Part shown: positions 9,711 through 23,160 of the stretch, one piece after another
Position numbering within the stretch: position 1 is the first letter of the stretch
Layout: every line of letters starts with the position of its first letter
Source: Sipunculus nudus
Lineage: Eukaryota > Annelida > Sipuncula > Golfingiida > Sipunculidae
NCBI GenBank assembly: GCA_026874595.1
Contig: CM049311.1
Span: 6,425,676 to 6,489,675 of the forward strand
Length of the DNA stretch: 64,000 nt
Direction: 5' to 3'
Program-made: the position numbers and the translations under genes
Notes under the pieces: generated by a model
What the model saw: only the letters and a program-made list of their open reading frames with translations
Databases searched by the model: none
What the model was told of the DNA's origin: nothing

Positions 9711-12235
9711 TTTAAATGGTTATGTAAAATCGAATCTTTTTTATTTAAGCCATTATTGTATTATTTTATTGTCAGAAATCATGCCATGGTACGATTATTT
9801 GAATATAAGTAAATGTAAGAGTTAGTTCTTTGAGCTCATGAGACAGCCACTGATGGTTGATGAATGCAACAAGGGCAAACTTTGATGCATGGTATGAATG
9901 GTATGAAATCTTCAAAATTTTACCAAAGTTTTCATATTATATATGACACCAGGTTTAATAGCAGGTCAGCTGATAATATGAAGACCAGTACTGAGAACCG
10001 AAGATAAAAAATAATATTCTGTCGTTTAGATTTTGGTTATTTACGTTCTTAATATATTAACAGATAACTAAATGGAGACTTGAATAGCAAGTCGGTTGAA
10101 TGAAACGCAACGAATATTAAAAGAAAATGTTGTCACCTGAATTTGTTATGTAATAATAAATGCATTACCATTTTGTTTTCTTTTTTGGAACTGCTCAGCT
10201 AACATCAAAGCTGTTTGGTGTAACGGATTCCTACACCCTTCTACAATTTGAGATAATATTGGGAAACACCCATTTTGTTTATTATGTAACATGAAGAACA
10301 ATTCAAAGAATACATCAGTACATACATTTTTATAGATTCTTACACACGGATATACACACAATCCTCAATTCTTAAAGCCATGTATTCATATAGAACTTAT
10401 GTGATTTCTGGCTTATTCTCCGTACATATGAATGAACCCTGAGTTTTTACTTTTTGGACATTTATTATAATGCCTCTTTGACGGAGCTTGTTTATCTACA
10501 AGCTATGTAACCTAAGGTGGTAAGTTGCATATGTGTGGAAGCTGAAGTGTCACTTGTTGCAAAACGCATTTTGTAAAACTCTTGTTCGTCAGGTTTATCA
10601 AAGGTTCAGGGGATTACCTCTAGTAAATAAATGTCAGATATCGGTATAGGCTCCTTCAAGGTGAGTAACTGTCTGGTGTTAATGGTTGGGTTCTGTTTTG
10701 AAACAATCCAAAGCATTTTAGTAAAATTTTGTTGGTACAAGTCAATATGCAATACTTTAGCAAATATTTTTCCCTTTTCTTTTTTAACTTTCGCTCTTAT
10801 ATTCGCATTTTCCATAAGGAAGCTTTGCACACATAGACTAGCTATGAAAACATTAAATGTCTTCCTGGTATTTACAGGGTATGCATTGCTGTCATTTTTT
10901 TTTAAATTCACGGAAGTAAAAATGTTCAAACCTTGGCATAATTTCATTAAATAGATATGTGTGTTTTCAATAAAATTTATATATATTATCGAAATTATAT
11001 GCAGAAACTTTATATAAACTCACCTTAGTGTAGTCGATATATTTATATGACAAATTAAACTTATTCTATGAACAATTTACATTCAAATGAACAAAATTAT
11101 ATGGTCACACGTTAAGATTCCCCAATCATAATTTGCATTTATGCATAAAACTTTTTGGAAGGTCTTATGTCAGTTAGCTTGGTATCGTCGTGTTCAGTAT
11201 AATTGCCTCACTTGAATTATTTAAAATGCCTTAACGTTGAATAATCATTTGCAATAACTTAATATTATTATCTCTCTGTTTGTTATGGCTGAAAGCAAAA
11301 CCAACCCGGTTCACAGACTTTGTATTTCCTTTGTAACTGTTTTATACGTTGTTATGGTTCTGTGTGTGAGTGATTATAGTCCATGTACGCCTATTTACCA
11401 TGCATGTATGACCAAAGGTCCGATCTGGCGCATGCGTTACAACCCTGAAACAAGGAGTAGAACTTGAAAGAGGATACAAAAAAAGAATCAACGGTTCGAA
11501 GCCTGAAAATCTTAATTCGTCTCGTTGCGCAGTACGACCAGCAGGTAGCGCGTGCGCTTAGTTTTATGTTTTGTCTCACTGGTAGCGCCTGGTTTAACCG
11601 TATTTCAGCTTATGCAAAGGGGTTCTGGAACGAAAGAATGACATATAAAATAATATTTTTAGCAGACGATGCTATATTTCATGTATATCTAACATACCTG
11701 GTATGTGAATAGGTCCCTTTAAAATGGCCATACATGATAACATCATTAGACCTAAACATAACTTGTAAATGATCTTCAATGGGCAGTTTAGATAAAACTT
11801 TATTTTAGTTTTGATGACAAATTTATTCGACACAAGTTTGTTTCTTTTCGCGTAGAAAGAAGTATTTGGCTTTGAACAATTAAATGTCATGCACTTGGTG
11901 ACCCCTCTGACCGTAATCTTTTTCAAAATGTCATCAAGTTTGAATTGAGGTTTAAGCAAAATATTTATTCTTCAATATGAGGGGGTAATTTGTTGCAAAT
12001 ATATAAAATACTTATGGAGTTATAGAGATTTTTTGTTATCCCTGATGAAAATCTGCGGCTCCCAGGATTCAGCTCCCAGGATCCTCCTAAAAATGCTGTA
12101 ATCTCGTGATTTCTGCATAAAGCAACAATTGGTCAAATTAAGCAAGTCTATTATGTCTACGACATTGCACTTTATACTAATTACATGAATGATTGTAAAA
12201 GGTAAAGGTGGGGGTTTATGGTCTGATATCATCTA
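9711..12235. other. No recognisable gene
   Basis: AT-rich sequence. The largest opening is an overlapping pair around 10606-10954, about 107 codons forward and 113 codons on the other strand. The forward one is hydrophobic because the opposite strand is lysine-rich; neither has a recognisable motif or clear splice context. Two short forward openings at 11285-11467 and 11464-11712 are likewise unassigned. Confidence 0.55.
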
Positions 12236-12239
12236 ATGT

Positions 12240-12536
12240 GGGTGTTACCCTACTTTACACTTTGCCTTCCTGGTCTTTCGGGCCTGTCGTTTCTTGTAGC
12301 TATTCTCGACTCTCTGGAGAGAATACAACCAAAGCAGGCACAACAGGCGCTAGGAGGTTATTCGCTCTACATTTGCCTTCCTCCCGTGACCAGTACCCAT
12401 TCACTCCTGGGTCAAGAGAGCAAACCCTTGTGGTAAAGACTTTGGCTAGGAGTCTTAGCGCAGACGGCGGTCAGATCGGACGCAAACCTGCAACCTTGCG
12501 GTCATAAGGCCAGCGCACTAACCATTACGCAACACG
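12240..12536 (-). mobile_element. tRNA-derived SINE
   Basis: Reading the minus strand from 12536, a tRNA-like head has an A box TTGCGTAATGG (12532-12522) and a B box GGTTTGCGTCC (12488-12478), close to the Pol III consensus sequences. CGCTGGCCTTATGACCGC fills the anticodon-arm region. The remaining body runs to about 12240 and includes GTGAATGGGTACTGGTCACG. SINEs are transcribed by RNA polymerase III and mobilised by a partner LINE. The left limit is estimated, since no clear tail or target duplication was found. The body continues past the tRNA length and the head is degenerate, so this is not a tRNA gene. Confidence 0.7.
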
Positions 12537-12595
12537 ATTGTATGTGATGTTTATTTACAGATTCGTCTTCATACATATATGCACTTGTTTGACAT

Positions 12596-12632
12596 TGATC
12601 CAATATATCGGAGGAAATAAAGATTATCATCA
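12596..12632 (+). mobile_element. Possible retroelement 3' tail
   Basis: GGAGGAAATAAAGATTATCA followed by TCATCAACTC resembles the AATAAA-plus-short-repeat tails of LINE and SINE copies. The orientation is plus, opposite to the adjacent SINE, so it would belong to a different and mostly lost copy. This is a weak call. Confidence 0.3.
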
Positions 12633-12647
12633 TCAACTCAAAGCTTT

Positions 12648-13105
12648 AAAGAGATTCCCTCTTTGTCAAGAAACCCCGAACAATCGCTTTATAAGACTTA
12701 AGAGAGAGCAAAACAAGTGCTTAATTCGCCTATCTATGTAACAGAGCAATCTAATGTCATGTAGGCGCTTAGACTAAGCCTTTCAGCCCATTGAGATCAC
12801 GTCAAGAACTGACCGTTCAGTCCGCTTAGCGAGGCAAGGATTACTTATAGACAGCATGTGCATCAGACCTGACACAGAGGTTGTCCAGGTTTTTGGAGCT
12901 TTATCTCTTAATGACTTTGGGTCAGATTATGATGATTCTGTTGTTATTATTAATACTCATGTTAAGAAGATTTCAGATAGTCTCCAAGAAGAACGTAATT
13001 TAAATTATGTAAAGAAAGAAATCATTAACATGCTGAGAATGAAGGGAATTACAAACATAATCTATCATATATATATATATATATATACGTTTATGCAAAA
13101 AAGTA
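12648..13105 (+). pseudogene. LINE-B copy 2: 5' region and start of ORF1
   Basis: Homologous to 7518-8010, sharing GACCGTTCAGTCCGCTTAGC (copy 1: CACCGTTCAGTCCGCTCAGT), CAAGGATTAC, GCATCAGA, GTCAGATTATGATG and the TA run. Unlike copy 1 it keeps an open stretch from ATG at 12856: VVQVFGALSLNDFGSDYDDS, HVKKISDSLQEERN and YVKKEIINMLRMKGITNIIY, rich in charged residues and suited to a helical or coiled-coil N-terminus. It runs into the TA repeat at 13066 and homology to copy 1 fades soon after. I infer that this is the start of ORF1 of the LINE-B family, because in copy 1 an ORF1-like block and an endonuclease follow downstream. A host gene fragment captured twice is less likely. Confidence 0.65.
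13066..13087. repeat. (TA)n run inside LINE-B copy 2
   Basis: A TA run in the same position relative to flanking sequence as the run at 7981-8007. Confidence 0.88.
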
Positions 13106-16100
13106 TAAAAGAGGGAAATGTTCGGTAATTACCTTGATTTTCCAAGTCACTCCTCAGAAAGGTCTCAATTAATTTCCCAAAACCGTGTTTGAATTAATTT
13201 ATTCCGCCAATTTTCGAATATTCGAATGACTGAAAATTTGTGAATTTGAATGACGTTACTTTATCCGAATTATGTGCCGGATCCACATAGAATCTTATCG
13301 ATTTTTCATTTGCAAATTTCCGAATATCCCTGCAAATTTCACGAGATTCCGTTAATGATTGCATATGTACAATTGTGAACCAACACATACAAACACACAC
13401 ACACGGATGGAAATAAAAGCAAACCCTAATGGCGGAGGCAATAATGATAATATGAAAAATGGGCCTAGGGATAACGATGAAAAGATATGCTTTTGTAATG
13501 GATTGGTAAAATATATATGAGCATCTGGATCGGGCTTCCTGTCTTTTTTCCGCCTGGCATTGGCAAACGTTTGATGTCAATGCCATGTCCAGCTTATTGG
13601 ACACCTCAACCCACAAAACCACCACGAAGCTATAACATTTATAGACTTTTACCATGACAAAACAATATAAACGTTTTTAATGGTTTAGCTGTAGCATGAG
13701 CGGAGTAATAAAAAACACACTCCTGTTTAACCACTCAGGATTTTTTTAGGGTATTTGGTTTAAAATGATTTTTTATACTAAGCATATAACACAATGATGA
13801 AAAACGTAGGCTCGAGGATGCTGTGATTTTTCCTTTAATAACAAAAAAATCCGTAATCATTCTTTTTGATTTGATCCACATTTGAACAGGATGGTGATTA
13901 GTTGTAATTAGTTAACCAAATTGTCGCCAGATGTCGCACTGAAGCAATGTGGACGACGAATGCTGTTGGATTTCGTTGCCGGAATTTGAATACATAGAGA
14001 TGTAACAATGCCTGTTCATAATCAGTCAGTCAGTGCCTGTCCAAAACAAATGCCACAATACATTGCTTATTAGTTTATCACAGCGCAAAATCTCCAAACA
14101 TGGTCAATCATATATTTACTTTAGTGGATGGAATTGCAATAGTCAACATTTGCTAAAGACCCCCGTGCCATCGGTGGGCAGCGGTAAACATGTACGAGGT
14201 TGACAGCTCAGCCCTTTTGTACATACATATATTAAAATATATACTAGTGAATATAACAAAATGTATAAAGGGGGTTGCACTCAGAAAACCAAGAAAAAAG
14301 ATTCTCCCCTTTCTTTCTTTTTTTTTTCTTTTAATCTCCTCAGGCATTTCTTAAGACTTTAAAAATTTCCTACGATGTCTTATCACAGGCGATTTTTTTT
14401 CAAATACTTATAATTAGCTTAAGGTACATTATGATACATGTTCTGTTTCGTATGATCAGGCCGTACAAAATATGCCTGTACTCATATACAAATATCAGTT
14501 TTAACTCATAGTTTTCGATTCATCTCATTTTATTTTGTAATGTATATTTAAAGTTCCTTGTTTATTAGCTATCTGTCTTTCAACAGTAGAATGATAGCCC
14601 ACTTTTTGATTATACAACACATATTAGGGCGGCAGCAAAATTTTGTTAATTAACATGTTGTCTTCACCAACTGGTATGATACCATATATGATTAAAGATG
14701 GTGATATTAGTGGAAAATTCACATTATAATTCTGTAACCAGGATGTTATAATCATATAAAAACTCTTTACAACTCATCATTGAAAGGTATGTACTTATTT
14801 AGCATCTCGTATTGAAACTCTCGAAGATGAATGTGTTTCTGTTATCCCATTCTTAGGTAATCCTCTAACCCTGGCCCTCAGGGCCTGCCCCCAGCCCTGA
14901 AAATTATAACTCCTGGATCCGGCTCTGGGGTATGCCCTCTTTCTTTATTTGTCATATTTGTTCATTATATTTGAACGAATGTTTGGTAAACACAAATCAG
15001 GATATTACCATATTATGAAATCATTGTATTTGTTCTGTGAAATGTAGTTTGTATTAAACAGTGTACAGTTCGCCCATTTTGTATAAATAAAAAGGACTGT
15101 TTAGTAGTTTTTTGTTTTATGATTTCGTGTTATTTTACACACACATATAATCTAATATATTTGAATAAAATATAATATATTTGAATATAATATAATATAT
15201 TCTAATGTAAAATACTATATTATATTTTATTATAGGATAATATAATATACTGTAATATGGTATAAAATAATATAATTAAATATGAATTATATATAACTAA
15301 CAGACCACATACCATGTTATAACAAAGAGACCACAATCTTTATTGTCCCGAATATTATTTGTGTTTCTATATACGTGTGAAAATATTAACGTACCGATTT
15401 ACAGATAAACAGATACGGTCAGCAGAGTCAACGACCTTATTAATGTTATTAAAATCAATGACGTAAAATTAAAAAGATATTAAGCGTCGGCGTTGTTTTA
15501 AGTAAAATATCAGGGGCAATGTCGTTGTTTGAAATCTGGGACACGCATCTGGAAAAAAACGACCCTCTACCTGCGTCCGCCGCGCCTAATCTGTCGTGAC
15601 AGACGTGACTTCCCTGTATTAGACTCGTCACACCTCGGTCACGCATCAACGTAATTTATTTAAAAATGATGAATACCCTTCTATTCTCTTATTCATAATG
15701 TTCATGTAGTTAACAACATGTTTCATTGTACAAAATACATGTATAATCATGTTTTGTACTTAGCAGCGTCTGCAGACAAAATTCGTCTCGCACGTACTAC
15801 AATAAAGCGGGCTTTGTCCATACAGAAAACATAAAGGAGACACGAATCAACACTACGGCCGGCGTATATAAAATACTGGGGACAAAAGAACGATAAAAAA
15901 CTTAACAATTCACAAAGGGTGGATGAAATGGAGATCATAACTACACAGAACTAATTGACCGCGCATATATCTCCACCCACAGGGGCCGACTTTGACGAAA
16001 AACAGCCCCTTGAAATTTGAGTGAAAGAGGCCTATAGCATTTATCTTAAAAATGAAACTGAACATTAACATTTCACAATTCAAATAAATTTAATGCCACG

Positions 16101-16312
16101 ACATGGCTTTTTATTTCCCGTATCTATCGTTATGAATATTTATGAACTTTGAATAAACGTTTTCTTGTCCTGGTAAATACATTTTATGCTCATAAACGCT
16201 GACGAGAACATGGGTTGTACACAGTTACAAATAATATGCGCGATTTTCATCCCCACATGGGTTAAGATTGATAGGGTCTCTCCCGAAGCAGATCAGGTTT
16301 GTTGTCGCGCTT
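13106..16312. other. No recognisable gene; AT-rich with local simple repeats
   Basis: The longest opening is 13194-13655 on the minus strand (153 codons). It includes a Cys-Val run from a CA microsatellite and shows no known domain, so I do not call it. Around 15150-15300 there is an imperfect repeat built from ATATATTTGAATATAATATA-type sequence. Otherwise nothing stands out. Confidence 0.55.
15140..15300. repeat. AT-rich imperfect tandem repeat
   Basis: Repeated variants of AATATATTTGAATA and TATAATATAATATATT over about 160 bp. The sequence is low complexity and has no fixed period across the whole stretch. Confidence 0.7.
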
Positions 16313-16347
16313 TTATTAGATAAGATAAGAGATAAGATAAGATATAG
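16313..16347 (-). repeat. 3' short-repeat tail of LINE-C
   Basis: On the minus strand this reads CTTATCTTATCTCTTATC-type pentamer repeats. It lies just beyond the LINE's 3' sequence, where CR1/L2-type LINEs commonly carry short tandem tails instead of poly(A). Confidence 0.65.
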
Positions 16348-18165
16348 TTTTTTGCTATATATATGTAATAAAATCACCACATACAATAGTATTTGGCTTG
16401 ACTGGCTTGCTTAAACAAACACATTAAACAAGAAATAATAAAATAAAATTGTGTATAGAAAAAAGACGTATTACTAAGAATGTTTGACTAGATTATTGTG
16501 CTGCAAGTGATATATTTTATCCCGAATGGCTGACGCGTAAGTGCTATTTTGAGTTCTTTTGGAATTGCCTGATAGCGACCTATAGCGAACCCCCAATTTC
16601 ATTTTTTTAAACAAATAGTGCGCCGGATGACTATAGTCTTCTATAATGTCGTTTGCTTTCTTCAACATTCGTGTTTGAAATAAGGAGTCAACTGTGGGTA
16701 AAGGAACCCCAATGATCCTCTCAGCTGTTCTAACTACCCTAGAAAGACGGTTCCTTTCCTCGACCGTGATACTGCCTCCCCATACAGTGACTGACAACGG
16801 CAGGACTTCCTGAATTACCGCCCGATAAAACTTTAATAAAATCGGTTGACTGAGCCCGAAATCTTATAGTTTCCTTAGAAAGAATAAACGTTGTTGTGCC
16901 TTCTTTACGCAGTAATTAACATTTTCGGCCCACTTCAAATCAGAAGAATTAAAAATTCATAAAAATTTAAAACAGACAACGATTTCAAACTCGGAGCCTT
17001 CAATTACTAAGGGTAATATTTCAGTTTTCTTCCGTCTAAAATCAATTATCATCTCCTTGGTTTTCTTTACATTTAACTCCAGATTATTTTCAGAGCACCA
17101 CGAAGTTAAAGTTTTAATTTCATTGCGGTAAACACCTTCGTTATTTCCCCGGATGAGCCCAGAAACTGTTGTGTCATCTGCAAATTTTACAATGAGGCAA
17201 TCATTCGAAGTAGAGACACAGTCATAGGTGAATAGAGAGTACAATTTTGGTGAAAGCACACAACCTTGGGGTGCTCAAGTGTTTAAGACCAATTCTTCGG
17301 AAATAATGTTACCAATCTTAACCACTTGAGGCCGATTTGTTAAAAAGTCTAAAATCCAGTTACACATGTTAATAATAAGACCCAGTTTGGATAGTTTTCC
17401 GATTAATTTATGGGGAAGGATAGTGTTAAAGGCTGAGCTGAAATCGATGAATAAAACCCTTGCATAGGTAGATTCTCGTAAGTCGAGATGTTTTAAAATT
17501 CGGTAAAGTGTGAATGATACAGCGTCATCTGTTGAGCGGTTACTACGATAGTCGAACTGAAAAGGATCAAATGTTTCTGAAACACAGCGTTTGAGATAAT
17601 TTAACACCAGTCGCTCAAAACTCTTGGCGATTACAGAAGTTAACGCAACAGGACGATAGTCATTCAAACTTGATGCATGAGATTTTTTCGGGACAGGAAT
17701 AATCACTGATCGTTTGAAGAGCTTTGGCACTGTACACGATCGCAAGGACCAGTTAAAAAGAAGAGTGAGAACACCAGATATTTCATCGGCGCAAGTTCTT
17801 AACAGTCGTGGCGTGATCCCATCAGGACCAGCCGCCTTGCGTATGTTTAAGCAGGCAAGAATTCTCTTGGTATCTAAAGTTTCTATAACTAATGGAGGCG
17901 GACAGTCACATGATGTTTTCTCAGAAAGGGTTTCAGGCCGATCAAAGCGAGCTTAAAATTTGTTTAATTCATCAGGAAGATTCGGATCGTCTGAGATAGG
18001 GTTAGTATTCAGTTGACTTTTGTACTGTACAATTGCCTTTATGCGCTGCCACAGCTGCCTGGAATCATCCGTTGTCCGTAGATCATATTCCAGCTTTTCC
18101 GTATATTTGATTTTAGCGAATTTGATGGCACGTCTAACTTCATATTTAGCTTATAGTGATCGTGT
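16313..18165 (-). pseudogene. LINE-C: reverse transcriptase and C-terminal region, 5'-truncated
   Basis: A CR1/L2-type non-LTR retrotransposon copy. Reading the minus strand, the blocks are AIKFAKIKYTEKLEYDLRTT and DDSRQLWQRI (linker, near 18140-18040), LNKRKAAGPDGITPRLLRTC, KRSVIIPVPKK, LNDYRPVALTSVIAKSFERL, ARVLFIDFSSAFNTILPHKL (motif A), APQGCVLSPKLYSLF, LIVKFADDTTVSGLI (FADD at 17184-17173), SWCSENNLELNVKKTKEMII, SVTVWGGSITVEERNRLSRV and VRTAERIIGVPLPTV. The frame ends at 16474. All of this is in one reading frame, broken only by stops at 17955, 17277, 16959 and 16866. Sequence after 16474 ends in a short repeat tail. The 5' truncation near 18165 is typical of LINE copies. The clade name is by general resemblance. 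Confidence 0.9.
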
Positions 18166-19281
18166 TATCGGGACATTATTAAACGGGCAGGATACATTCA
18201 TCATTTTCAAGCAGAATAACAGCAATGCCATTTTAATGTAATAATAACACTGCTTTGATATTTATTTGTAAATACTGATTCATTGTCGCTTGGAGAAATA
18301 TAAAAATAAAAAATCGTTGTCGTTATCACTAATCTGTCCACCGTGTCTGTCCGTTAATCCTGTATGATATTTGTAATAGGGCTAACTAAAGCATCTGTAG
18401 AGAATTTCATGAATTGTGTTTTATAATGCAACTGAAGACATTGGAATGATCATGTAAATCTAATTATCTCTCCGAGGTAGTATAATACTGGGTATCAGTT
18501 TGTTGAATGAACCATTGGAATGAGTTTTTAATGTCAAGTCAGTCGTGTTTCAACGTTCTCATATTCATGATCTCTGTGCTGGTTTTGTTTATCAGAACAC
18601 AGAGGCGTCGTGAGATGGGAGTATATATCCCCCACACTTTATCAAGGGGTGTTAGTCATGTAGTCACGCCCCCTTGATAGGCCTATTCAGAGAATAATAT
18701 TTCTATATTGGAAATGATATATAATAATAATTAGAATTATAGTCTTTGGTTCCATTACTTAGTTTATAATGAAATATAATATATCTATACAGGGTTTAGA
18801 ATTAATATACACTGGAAACATAATACCTTATTTTTTTAAACTTTACCTATTTCTGATATATATCACACATAATAAAAAATACACACACACACACCATCAC
18901 ACGCTACAGATGGTGAATACAATGATGCACACGGGATTCATGTTTAACAAAAGTTAAAATGGAAAATGTTGTGTATGGGCATTAAATAACGCTTGATAAA
19001 CAGTGTGTTTACACAGGGCCGAACCACGAAAGTATTTGGACAACATTTTGGATATATAAGTTGCCGAACTGCGAGTCATCCCCACGTCCTTGAAGATAAA
19101 TTGGTGCCACTGTCAGAACATATGTTATTCTATGTCCTTCTTTATTATTTCATATATATTCAATGTTCCGCTTATATTACTTTTCTGAAAGCGTCTTTAA
19201 CAAAGAACGTTATGGACATACAGAAAAATATATGTTGGTGTGCAGTAAAGAAGAACACCAGCATTATGATATGTTTATTGT
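18166..19281. other. No recognisable gene; short CA microsatellite
   Basis: AT-rich spacer between LINE-C and the 42 bp array. A (CA)n run lies near 18880-18895. An open frame beginning at 18993 owes most of its length to running into the satellite, so I do not call it. Confidence 0.6.
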
Positions 19282-21169
19282 TCTACGATACTGATCACAA
19301 CTACGATACTGATCTCCTTGACCATACAGAGAGTGGTCACAACTACGATACTGATCTCCTTGACCATACAGATAGTGGTCTCAACTACGATACTGATCTC
19401 CTTTACCATACAGGAAGTGGTAACAACTACGATACTGACCTCCTTGACCAAACAGGATGTGGTAACAACTACGATACTGATCTCCTTGACCATACAGGAA
19501 GTGGTAACAACTACGATACTGATCTCCTTGACCATACATGAAGTGGTAACAACTACGATACTGATCTCCTTGACCATACAGAAAGTGGTTACAACTACGA
19601 TACTGATCTCCTTGACCATACAGAGAGTGGTCACAACTACGATACTGATCTCCTTCACCATACAGGGAGTTGTCACAATTAAGATACAGATCTCCTTGAC
19701 CATACAGGAAGTGGTAACAATAAGATACTGATCTCCTTGACCATACAGGGAGTGGTAACAACTACGATACTGATCTCCTTGACCATACAGGAATGGTCAC
19801 AACTACGATACTGATCTCCTTGACCATACAGGGAGTGGTAACAACTACAATACTGATCTCCTTGACCATACAGGGAATGGTCACAACTACAATACTGATC
19901 TCCTTGACCATACAGGGAGTGGTCACAACTACAATACTGATCTCCTTGACCATACAGGAATGGTCACAACTACGATACTGATCTCCTTGACCATACAGGG
20001 AGTGGTCACAACTACAAAACTGATCTCCTTGACCATACAGGGAGTGGTCACAACTACGATACTGATCTCCTTGACCATACGGGAAGTGGTAACAACTACG
20101 ATACTGATCTCCTTGACCATACAGGAAGTGGTAACAACTACGATACTGATCTCCTTGACCATACAGGGAGTGGTCACAACTACGATACTGATCTCCTTGA
20201 CCATACAGGAATGGTCACAACTACGATACTGATCTCCTTGACCATACAGGAAATGGTCACAACTACGATACTGATCTCCTTGACCATACAGGAAGTGGTC
20301 ACAACTGAGATACTGATCCCCTTGACCATACAGGAAGTGGTTACAACTACGATGCTGATCTCCTTGACCATACAAGAAGTGGTCACAACTGAGATACTGA
20401 TCCCCTTGACCATACAGGAAGTGGTTACAACTACGATGCTGATCTCCTTGACCATACAGGGAGTGGTCACAACTACGATACTGATCTTCTTGACCATACA
20501 GGGAGTGGTCACAACTACGATGCTGATCTCCTTGACCATACAGGAAGTGGTTACAACTACGATGCTGATCTCCTTGACCATACAGGGAGTGGTCACAACT
20601 ACGATTCTGATCTCCTTGACCATACAGGGAGTGGTCACAACTACGATACTGATCTCCTTGACCATACAGGGAGTGGTCACAACTGAGATACTGATCCCCT
20701 TGACCATACAGGAAGTGGTTACAACTACGATGCTGATCTCCATGACCATACAGGGAGTGGTAACAACTACAATACTGATATCCTTGACCATACAGGAAGT
20801 GGTAACAACTACGATACTGATCTCCTTAACCATACAGGGAGTGGTAGCAGTTACGATACTGATCTCCTTGACCATACAGGAAGTGGTAACAACTACAATA
20901 CTGATCTCCTTGACCATACAGGAAATGGTAACAACTAAGATACTGGTCTCCTTGACCATACAGGGAGTGGTCACAACTACGATACTGATCTCCTTGACCA
21001 TACAGGGAGTGGTCACAACTACGATACTGATCTCCTTGACCATACAGGAAGTGGTCACAACTACGATCCTGATCTCCATGACCATACAGGAAGTGGTAAC
21101 AACTACGATACTGATCTCCTTGACGGAAAAGGGAGTGGTCACAACTACGATACTGATCTGCTAGACCAT

Positions 21170-22150
21170 ACAGAGAGTTGTAACATCTACAATACTGATC
21201 TCCTTGACCATACAGGGAATGGTCACAACTACGATACTGATCTCCTTGACCATACAGGAATGATCACAACTACGATACTGATCTCCTTGACCGTACAGGG
21301 AGTGGTCACAACTACGATACTGATCTCCTTGACCATACAAGGAGTGGTCACAACTGAGATACTGATCCCCTTGACCATACAGGAAGTGGTTACAACTACG
21401 ATGCTGATCTCCTTGAGCATACTGGGAGTGGTAACAACTACAATACTGATCTCCTTGACCATACAGGAAGTGGTAACAACTACGATACTTGTCTCCTTGA
21501 CCATACAGAGAGTTGTCACAACTAAGATACTGATCTCCTTGACCATACAGGAAGTGGTAACAACTACGATACTGATCTCCTTGACCATACAGAGAGTGGT
21601 AACAACTACAATACTGATCTCCTTGACCATACAGAGAGTTGTCACAACTAAGATACTGATCTCCTTGACCATACAGGAAGTGGTAACAACTACGATACTG
21701 ATCTCCTTGAGCATGCAGGAAATTGTCACAACTACGATACTGATCTCCTTGACCATACATGAAGTGGTAACAACTATAACACTGATCTCCTTGACCATAC
21801 AGGGAGGGGTCACAACTACGATACTGATCTCCTTGACCATACAGGAAGTGGTCACAACTACGATCCTGATCTCCATGACCATACAGGGGGTGGTCACAAC
21901 TACGATACTGATCTCCTTGACCATAAAGGGAGTGGTCACAACTACGATACTGATCTCCTTGACCATACAGAGAGGGGTAACATCTACAATACTGATCTCC
22001 TTGACCATACAAGGAATGGTCACAACTACGATACTGATCTCCTTGACCATACAGGAATGATCACAACTACGATACTGCTCTCCTTGACCGTACAGGGAGT
22101 GGTCACAACTACGATACTGATATCCTTGACCATACAGGGAGTGGTCACAA
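21170..22150. repeat. 797 bp higher-order repeat marked by a 41 bp unit
   Basis: The marker GGAATGATCACAACTACG, followed by CTTGACCGTACAGGGAG, occurs at 21257, 22054 and 25048. The first interval is 797 bp (19 units of 42 minus 1). It is preceded each time by a unit containing GTAACATCTACAATACT. Confidence 0.8.
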
Positions 22151-23160
22151 CTGAGATACTGATCCCCTTGACCATACAGGAAGTGGTTACAACTACGATG
22201 CTGATCTCCTTGAGCATACAGGGAGTGGAAACAACTACAATACTGATCTCCTTGACCATACAGGAAGTGGTAACAACTACGATACTAGTCTCCTTGACCA
22301 TACAGGGAGTGGTAACAACTACAATACTGATCTCTTTGACCATACAGGAATGGTCACAACTACGATACTGATCTCCCTGTCCATACAGGGAGTGGTCACA
22401 ACTACGATACTGTTCTCCTTGACCATACAGGGAGTGGTAAAAACTACAATACTGATCTCCTTGACCATACAGAGAGTGGTCACAACTGCGATACTGATCT
22501 CCTTGACCATACATGAAGTGGTAACAAATACGATACTGGTCTCCTTGACCATACTGAGAGTGGTAACAACTACGATACTAGTCTCCTTGACCATACAGGG
22601 AGTGGTAACAACTACAATACTGATCTCCTTCACCATACAGAGAGTGGTCACAACTACGATATTGATCTCCTTGACCATACATGAAGTGGTAACAACTACG
22701 ATACTGGTCTCCTTGACCATACTGAGAGTGGTAACAACTACGATACTGATCTCCCTGATCATACAGGAAGTGGTCACAACTACAATCCTGATCTCCTTGA
22801 CCATATATGAAGTGGTAACATCTACGATACTGGTCTCCTTGACCATACAGAGAGTGGTAACAACTACAATACTGATCTTCTGACCATACAGGGAGTTGTC
22901 ACAACTAAGATACTGATCTCCTTGACCATACAGGAAGTGGAAACAACTACAATACTGGTCTCCTTGACCATACAGAGAGTGGTAACAACTACAATACTGA
23001 TCTCCTTGACCATACAGAGAGTTGTCACAACTAAGATACTGATCTCCTTGACCATACAGGAAGTGGTAACAACTACGATACTGGTCTCCTTGACCATACA
23101 GAGAGTGGTAACAACTACAATACTGATCTCCTTGACCATACAGGGAGTTGTCACAACTAA

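Noticed and set aside
10606-10954. Small membrane protein on the plus strand
   Set aside because: The hydrophobicity reflects a lysine-rich complementary strand. The overlapping opposite-strand opening is equally long, and neither shows a motif.
12477-12536. Functional tRNA gene on the minus strand
   Set aside because: The boxes are tRNA-like, but the cloverleaf is degenerate, there is no T-rich terminator after the tRNA length, and a SINE body follows.
13194-13655. 153-codon minus-strand gene
   Set aside because: It contains a CA-microsatellite-derived Cys-Val run, no domain and no splice context. A chance opening is more likely.
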